Assembly: GCF_030463565.1 (NCBI RefSeq)
Contig: NC_134675.1
Span: 19,489,862 to 19,553,861, forward strand
Origin: Pelecanus crispus
Lineage: Eukaryota; Chordata; Aves; Pelecaniformes; Pelecanidae
Length of the DNA stretch: 64,000 nt
Direction of reading: 5' to 3'
Made by a program: the position numbers and the translations under genes. The notes under the pieces were generated by a model. That model saw only the letters and a list, made by a program, of their open reading frames with translations. It did no database searches and had not been told where the DNA came from. Each line of letters opens with the position of its first letter. The first letter of the stretch is position 1. This document shows, piece by piece, positions 56,735 through 64,000 of this stretch.

Positions 56735-58001
56735 TCAGGTACTGGATACCTCTCTCCATGGTGGTCCACTTGTCTGGGCGATATAGAACATCTTCCATGA
56801 AGGGATACCTTTCCTTCACACTTGACAGAAGTCGCCTCCAGAGGCTGAGGGCTTGTGCTCCTTTTCCAGTCGCTTTGTCAATATCTCCTTCCCTGGAAAG
56901 GGATCCCAGCTGCTGGGCTTCCCTGCCCTCTAGTTCCAGGCTACTGGCCTCTTATCCCAGCATCAGAGCAGCCAGGTGATGATGTGCTCCCCTGGACGAT
57001 GACTGAAGTCTTTTCGCATATCTCACAGTTCACTCAGGGATAGGGATTGGGTGGTTACTGTTTCATTTATGGGTTCTGCCTCTTCCTCCTCCTGTTCTTA
57101 TGATGGCCCTGGTTCATCTTCATCCCTTACTAAATGAGCTGATTTTCTTGTGTATTTCTTCTTGTGTATAGGGCCGACTGAGACCAGCACGCGTTGGTTC
57201 ACTGGTTTAGTTGCAGTGGCTGTGGTTGGAGTAGGTGCAGTGCCTGTCGTCTTGTCATCAGATCCAGAGACCTTTTCTTCCCCTTGAGGGTACTGAATAG
57301 TGTTGAACAGGGCTCGGTAGGCATCGGCCAGGCCCCAGCACATTGCAGTGATTTGTGTCTCTCTGGAGTTGCCAGGGTGACAACGTACTTTTTCCAAATA
57401 CTTTACTAGTTCTTCAGGATTCTGCACTTGTTCAGGGGTGAAGTTCCAAAACATGGGAGGTGCCCACTGTCCTAGGTACTTGCCCATGCTATCCCACACA
57501 CCCTGCCACTCATAACTCTCCAGCCTTGGGGCAGATCTCTGGATGATATTCTTAAAGTGCTTAACCTTAGACAAAACCAAAACAATATTCCCAAGAAATA
57601 CCAATAGATGTATCTTAACTACCCAAGGATGTCCAAGTTACTGAAAAGTTATTGTAATGAAGGCGGAAACATCATAGAAGAAGGTAGCGAAGGTGCCATT
57701 CTGTATTTTCTCCACAAAAAACCTCTCGGAGGAAGAGGTATAATTGCTAATTGTCTCCATGAGGTGGTACCCGAAATACATTAATGGTTTCGGTACAAAA
57801 CCCAAATACCAGATAAAGCTCAAGGTCAGTGTTTTAATAACAAGTCTCCCAGGCAAAACATCACTAATAACTGCAGAGCACAGCAAGCTGCAAAACCCAA
57901 CACCAATCTTTAACATGTACAGCAAAAAAAAATTAAAAAAAAAAGTTAACAGATTCCTTAATAAGCTCTGGTTAATCTGGTATTATCTCAAACCCTTCAT
58001 A
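56735..58001 (-). pseudogene. ERVL-like gag N-terminal and middle parts with leader
   Basis: 57925-57638 is a hydrophobic leader-proximal frame. 57604-57098 (168 codons) has a W-rich capsid-like middle (WAPPMFWNFTPEQ, ITAMCWGLADAYRALF) and ends HKKKYTRKSAHLVRDEDEP. One T-G-T-A-P-T-P unit corresponds to the expanded repeat of the other copy. 56819-56505 overlaps the second LTR and so mixes both elements. Confidence 0.75.
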
Positions 58002-58019
58002 GCCCCTTGTTGGCTGCCA
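58002..58019 (-). promoter_or_regulatory. Primer-binding site (tRNA-Lys-like) of intronic provirus
   Basis: Minus strand TGGCAGCCAACAAGGGGC, 8 bases from the LTR end. Matches the lysine tRNA-1,2 site at most positions. Confidence 0.78.
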
Positions 58020-58027
58020 AAAAGAAC

Positions 58028-58564
58028 TGTCGTGGTTTAGCCCCTGTCGGCAACTAAGCACCACACAGCTGCTCGCTCACTCCCTCTGCCCCAGTGGGAT
58101 GGGGGAAAGAATCGGAAGAGTAAAAGTGAGAAAACTCGTGGGTTGAGACAAGAACAGTGTAATAATGGAAATAAAGTAAAATAGTAGTAGTAATAATAAT
58201 AATACACAAAGCAAGTTATGCATGATGCAATTGCTCACCACCTGCTGACCGATGCCTAGCCAGTCCCTGAGCAGCGATCGCTGCTCCCTGGCCTACTCCC
58301 CCCAGTTTATATACTGAGCGTGACGTCATATGGTATGGAATACCCCTTTGGTCAGTTTGGGTCAAGTATCCTGGCTGTGCCCCCTGCCAGCTTCTCGCTG
58401 GCAGGGCACGAGAAGTTGAAAAGTCCTTGACTAGTGTAAGCACTACTTAGCAACAACTAAAACATCGGTGTGTTATCAGCATTATTCTCATGCTAAATCA
58501 GAAACGCAGCACTATGCCAGCTACTAGGAAGAAAATGAACTCTATCCCAGCCGAAACCAGGACA
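58028..58564 (-). repeat. 5' LTR of intronic provirus
   Basis: TGTCGTGGTTTAGCC to ...CCGAAACCAGGACA. CRE intact (TGACGTCA at 58321-58328), TATA present, GAGCAGCGATCGCTGCTC intact at about 58269-58286. Transcription would run antisense to MAP3K1. Confidence 0.94.
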
Positions 58565-59886
58565 CTACCTTTCCATGTTCAAATAAATGGCATGTGTTTA
58601 TATCTGGGAGGGGAAAAAAGCTGGCTCTCATGAGGGAAGTGGTTAATGTAGCTAGTTCTTACCATGGCAACTTTCGATAAGGATTTGTTGGGTTACTGTA
58701 TACTTATTTGCAGTCACTAAAATAATCTATAATTATATGAGCTGAAAAGTTTAACTCTTTTCGTTTAACTACATTAGTCCTTCAGAAGCTGTGAATGGGC
58801 AGTCAGTAGAAATATTGAGAATTGTGCTATTCCATAGTCATACAGCACCTTGCTTCTATCTTTGTGTAGATGCGTGGCTGGCTGGCTCATGCTTAGCCCA
58901 GACATATTTAGCAATTAGATGGGAAGGCTGTCCTGTGAAAGTGTTGACTTTTCCTATCTGCAGTGGTCAGATATACCATTTGGGTCCTATACCTGAATGT
59001 TCACATATTACATGTTGTTAGAAATATGATTGAAGCTGACTATGCACGCACCTTTATTTTTCCAGGATAGAATTATGTGACTGTGTTCTTTACTTGTCCT
59101 GTGCAGTCCAGACTGAAGTCAGCCTTGTTCCAATTCCATTTTAAAGGTGTGTCTTCCTTCTGATGTCTTCATGGACTTGGGGCTCAGTCACCCTAGTCAC
59201 AAATTCTGCATCCTATTGCCTGTAAGTTTAGTGTAGCGATTAAGTCAATGGGTGACATCAGTCTTCAGCTCCTAGTTCACAGCCAGGCTGCTTCCAGTAC
59301 CTAGTATAAGGTTAACCTGTTGAGAAAAGTATTTCCATAAACAGTCCATTAGTAAGACACAAGGGCATGACTTGTTTCATACACTGACTTTTTCCACCTA
59401 TAGTACCACTAAGTGTTTCCTGGAAACTAGTTTTTAATTCTGGTCTCATATATGTGATGTAGTTTCATAGTGATTTGAAAAGCACTTTACACACCTGTTT
59501 AAAGAAGTGAGACTGCTTTCTCAGTTACAAGTTATTCTCCCATTTTTGAGAGGCTGCTGGTTGGACTGCTTGGCAATCACCTGTTTAATTTGTTGCTTCT
59601 TTATCCTTTCTTATATTGAAGCACAGCCGATGAGTAAAAGCTTTCTTAGTGGCACCTCAGGGAATGACTTCAGATTCAGTTGTTATTGATTTCCTTTGGG
59701 CAAAAGAGATTTTCTCTGTAACAAGGGGTGTTATTTCCCCTTTCTTAAGCTGGTTCAGTTGAAACCTTACACTTTTATTTCCCATTTTTTTAAATGACTC
59801 TCATTAGTATAGTTGGTATTACTGCTTCAAGTCAGTCCTAGCTTGTAGAGAGTAAGGAATGTGACTAAAGGAGATCATCAGTAGTA

Positions 59887-59951
59887 TCTATTTTATGTGT
59901 GTTTGTGTGTGCATGCATATATATATACTTATCTAAGTTATATAAATATAT
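59887..59951. repeat. TG/TA-rich microsatellite
   Basis: TGTGTGTTTGTGTGTGCATG followed by (AT)n-like sequence. Confidence 0.8.
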
Positions 59952-61576
59952 ACACAGTCTCTTAAAGGTAATAAAATTGTAATGGCAGAGATGGAACATC
60001 TGCATAACATCTCATTAGGCTTTCATATTGTTTCAGCAGATAATCAACTCTTCATGTTACAAATTTGGATTTTCTGACCTTGAACTTAAAATTTTAAGTA
60101 ACTGTTTGAACCCTCACTGAAGTTATGCATTCTATGTTGTGGATAGGTTTATAACTCTTTTAAAATATTTTAATAAAATGCAAAGTTGTCTTATATTCCA
60201 TCAAAACCAAACTAGCCGATAGTAATTAACACAGCTAAAGTGGCAAGATTTCTGAATGGAGAGAGCTCATAAAGGGTTTTGCTATAATTGTCACTATTGC
60301 CAATGGTGGGTACCTCTTTCCCAGGCCATCCGCCTTTTTGAAGTATATTGTATACTACTGGTCATATACATATCACAGTTTGTCAACTTCTTGCCTGGAG
60401 TGTTTTGTGGGAGTCATTCAGAAACCAGTAACATGACAGAACCTAAAATGTTCACATGAAGAGGTAAAAACTAACATTTCATATAAGGAATTATTTAAGA
60501 GTGGTCAAAAGATTACTGTAACAAAGCACTCAACCTCAGAAGACCCTTTCCTGTCCTTTTCCATCCCCTACACAAATATTTTCTAATATTTTTGGTAGTG
60601 TCTTAATTAGATGCATCATTAGCTGAAGGCACTAGGAGGCTTTCTTTTCAGGTGAGGTTGTGTTGAACAAGAATATTATGGGAAGTCGCAACAGCTCTAG
60701 TTGTACCTTAAGGAGAATGAGAATGCTGTGACAGTCTGGGGTGCCACTTCTGTCAACATACAAACTACAGTAGTTATCACATGTTGCCTGGCTTTCTCAA
60801 AGGTGTGTGCCAAGTGCTGCTTGTTTTGGTAAGAGATACTTAACTTCTCCTAGCTTTGTAAGAAGATGGGAGGGAAGTGCAGGTTGAGAGTCTTCCATAA
60901 GCAGTTTGATCATACATTAAATTCTCAATTTAATTCAGTAGGGCAGTTACTGATTAAAAGGTAGGCTAGAATTGATTCTGCTTCATTCTTGTATGTAATC
61001 ATGTGAAAAAGGTCAGAAAGTGAAGACAATTGACCTTAGGGCTGTTTTATGGCTATACCCACTTTTTTGCTAGGCTTTTGTCTCAGTTTAAATTAGCAGA
61101 TCTAGTTTAATATATGATTTGAATGTCAGGAATAATCAGCCTTAATTTTGTTCTTTTCTGAGTTCCAGTTCACTACATTGTAATGTAGCAAAGCTACAGT
61201 AACCTAGTTGAGTATAATGTTTGAATATCGGCAGCTACAACACGTTTTTCATCTTTGTTTTGCTTGCTTTACGTATTGTTGCACTGAAGTTAAATTCAGG
61301 TTTTAGTTGATATTTGTTAGAGGAAATTTAGCAGATAACCACTTCAGCAGTCTTCTCCTGTACTGTTGCAAAGTATATGCATAAAGTGGTGCATGTGTGT
61401 GGAATTTTTTCCTGTGTGTTTCTTATATTTAAATGTGTTGCTTAAAAAAAACCCCACACGCCAAAACATCCTGTTTTAGGTTAATACTGATTTTATATGG
61501 ATTCTGTTTTTAAATCCTCAAATAGATTGTGAAAGTGTGAATAACATGCAACTTATTGAAATACTTCACTTATGAC

Positions 61577-62139
61577 TGTCATGGTTTAGCCCCAGCCAGC
61601 AACTAAGCACCACACAGCCACTGGCTCACTCCCCCTACCCCGATGGGATGGGGGAGAGAATCGGAGGAGTAAGAGTGAGAAACACTCCTGGGTTGAGATA
61701 AGAACAGTTTAATAATTGAAATAAAGGAAAATAGTAATGATAACAATAACAATATAATAATGATAATAATAATAATAATATACAAAGCAAGTGATGCACA
61801 ATGCAATTACTCACCACCCGCCGACCGATACCCAGACAGTTCCCGAGCAGCGATCGCTGCCCCCTGGCCAACCCCCCCCAGTTTATATACTGAGCATGAC
61901 GTCACATGGTATGGAATAGCCCTTTGGGCAGTTTGGATCAACTATTCTGGCTGTGCCCCCTCCCACTTTCTTGTGTACCTGGCAGAGCCTGGGAAGCTGA
62001 AAAGTCCTTGACTAGCATAAGCAGTACTTAGCAACAACTAAAAACATCAGCCAACATTCTTCTCCTACTAAATCCAAAACACAGCACTATGCCTGCTACT
62101 AGGAAGAAAATTAACTCTATCCCAGCCGAAACCAGGACA
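61577..62139 (-). mobile_element. Solo LTR of the shared ERVL-like family
   Basis: TGTCATGGTTTAGCC to ...CCGAAACCAGGACA, flanked by ATGAC (61572-61576 and 62140-62144). CRE intact: TGACGTCA at 61907-61914. Antisense to MAP3K1. Confidence 0.95.
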
Positions 62140-64000
62140 ATGACTATTTCTGCATAAAACACCTATGAAACTTTTGGATGAAAGCTTATAAGGCAGATCT
62201 GACAATTTGATCTTTCCAAATAAGAATGCATGTTCTTGAAGATAATTAGCTCTTTATTTTCATTTCACTTAATTTTGAGTAAGACAGTTATGGCTGCTTG
62301 CAAATAAACAGTCAGCTTAAATTGTAGATTGGTCTAATAAGTCTAGTACAAAGAGTGAGCAACTAATAAATTGCTTCAGAAGGAAGAAAAATAGTCACAA
62401 AGATACACTCTTTTGAGCTGTGCAAGATTAGATTTTTACAATATGAAGATACTTTAGCCTAATTGAGTGTACAGAGAATTACAGAAATCAGTTTGAACAG
62501 AAATAAGTTGTGCTTCTTCAAATCCAAAAACCAAAACGGATTGGATGAGTCGGGCCTCACCTGTGCCTTAAGTACATGCTGGTATTTGAATAGGAGGATC
62601 ACAAACCATACCAAAACTTCTAGTGAGCCAAACACACTGATCACTAAAACTTATATGTTGACTTAAGGGGAGAGAGAGTTGAAGGTAGTGAAAGTAACTT
62701 ATTTTAACAGAAACTTGTTATTTAGGTAATGGAGAAGAGTTGTATTGTTTTCTCAACAAGTAGCAACTAATGAAAATGTTTTGCTCTCATTATACCTTAA
62801 TAGGTATAACTCCCATGATTTCATGTTTCTTGTTCATTTTTTTCATATCCACTTGAATTCTCATTCATTGTAGGCTCATTTTCCCAGTGGTTAGGCTTTT
62901 TTCAAGGTAACTGTCATATCCCTTATTCAGTGTTTTGTTTTTTTAAGATTGGAGTTTTAAAACATTCTTATCATCCTGGAAAACAGCAATAGAAGACGTA
63001 ACTGTATCTGAATGTTCATACAAAATAAATCATTTGAGTTACTCAAATTTCTTTTAAATTGCAATTAATAGTTTTGAATTTCTCTTGTTGGTATTTGATT
63101 TATGTGTTTTCTGAAAATGAATGCTCTTTTTTTCTTTTTTTTTGCTGTGCCCTCTTTGATTAGATTTGCTTATGCAGAAGATGAAGGTTGGATTTTAAAT
63201 AGAGCTGAAATACAGAATTAGTTACTTAAACAGTTTCCAAAATTAGGCTTCACATTTAACAGCTTTGAGTGGCTTGACACTTTAGAAAACCAAATTGCTT
63301 CTATGGATTCTTTCAATGGATTCTTTCATATGAATTGGGAAGCTTTTGTAACGTGAAGGCAGGGAGAGGAACAATCCAGAACAGGAGCCATTGGTAGTCT
63401 TTCACCTTATCCAGAAATGTAATGCCCTTTTTTTTTTTTTTTCTGAAGCTGACAGTGGAGACAAACTTACTGAAGACTATGTTTATCAGCCAGTTTGCTT
63501 GAAGTGATGTGGTTTATTCTGGCTTTTTCAGGATTCATTGCATAACATAAAATGTTATTTGCATTATTAATTTGAAGTTGGAAGTGGTTAAGAATCTTCT
63601 AAGAATAATACCAAAATTTTATTTTTCTCAAAATATGTAAATTGCTTGAAATGCTTTTTGTTAAATGTTTTTGAAGAGAGACTAGCTGGCTTTTATTCAC
63701 CAATTTGAAAACTAATAAAGTTTTTTAAGGTCATCACTTTAATGGACCAGAATTTGTTATTGCATTAAGAAATTATGAGATGGTTTTGAACAGAAATACA
63801 AAATTCAGTCAACATTACTTTAACCTTCCCTTAGACCACTAAAATAAAATGAACTGGAAAAGCCACTGAAAGCTAAGACACATTTGAAAGCACATATTCA
63901 CTTGGTGCCTTTCTTATTTTAGGACATCATGGTGTTCAAAACTACCAGAGAATCTTCATGAGAAACTGGTAATAAATTGAAGTAAAAACTTCCTGCAGGA

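Larger units (their letters stand above)
52162..58564 (-). mobile_element. ERVL-like provirus with both LTRs and CTACC duplication
   Basis: Outer ends are TGTCATGG and CCAGGACA, with CTACC at 52157-52161 and 58565-58569. It has two LTRs, a primer site, gag, a deleted pro-RT region, RNase H, integrase and a 3' non-coding region, all antisense to MAP3K1. A different LTR (55597-56728) is inserted in gag. No env. Confidence 0.93.
39913..64000 (+). other. MAP3K1: MAP3K1 intron 1 (runs past the window end)
   Basis: Starts GTGAGGGG. No acceptor followed by the conserved exon 2 coding sequence was found, so at least 24 kb of intron lies here. Non-repeat stretches 40331-44309, 45402-50680, 51257-52161, 58565-61576 and 62140-64000 show no gene, RNA gene or repeat that I recognise apart from T-runs and short microsatellites. 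Confidence 0.85.

Noticed and set aside
51257-64000. MAP3K1 exon 2 within the window
   Set aside because: No open segment with an AG acceptor and the conserved coding sequence known for exon 2 was seen outside repeats.

Overview
The window is a vertebrate nuclear sequence, almost certainly a bird. It carries CR1 LINEs with the ATTCTATG-type 3' tail, a dense set of avian-type endogenous retrovirus (ERV) LTRs, and one host exon under a CpG island. No bacterial, plasmid or CRISPR signal was seen. The only host coding sequence I can support is exon 1 of MAP3K1 (MEKK1) on the + strand: ATG at 39467 and splice donor at 39913/39914. Everything downstream (39913-64000) is MAP3K1 intron 1; exon 2 is not in the window.

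Layout: 1-2756 unannotated upstream DNA; 2757-5328 a 5'-truncated CR1 (+) followed at once by a solo LTR (5339-5908); 5909-10963 mostly unannotated with one old CR1 relic; 10964-17859 a class I (gamma-like) provirus with 4-bp target duplications, broken by two CR1-derived blocks and a solo LTR; 17860-19410 unannotated; 19411-26095 a solo LTR, two CR1 copies back to back (-) and an inverted chimeric ERV; 26529-33728 a minus-strand ERVL-like provirus with two nested solo LTRs; 33922-34206 a CR1 end; 34207-38802 a plus-strand ERVL-like provirus body ending in a 3' LTR; 38940-40330 the MAP3K1 CpG island and exon 1; then intron 1 with a CR1 (44310-45401), an LTR (50681-51256), a complete-ended minus-strand ERVL-like provirus with 5-bp duplications (52162-58564) holding a different nested LTR, and a last solo LTR (61577-62139).

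Thirteen copies of one roughly 0.55-kb LTR family occur here. They share a palindromic CRE/ATF site, a TATA box, a G-run, an 18-bp palindrome near the predicted start of R and an (ATT)n tract. All reading frames of the mobile elements are broken. I describe the breaks and restore nothing.

The most useful biological points are: (1) a well-preserved LTR with intact CRE and TATA in the sense direction, its 3' end 665 bp upstream of the MAP3K1 start codon; (2) an in-frame upstream ATG with no intervening stop, which could extend MAP3K1 by 105 residues if transcription starts far enough upstream; (3) two similar proviruses arranged head to head, forming a multi-kilobase inverted repeat next to the promoter; (4) repeat content near 60 percent around a gene I recall as Z-linked in chicken, which raises the question of whether this is a Z or a W (gametolog) copy. 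I found no convincing new enzymatic or defence system.
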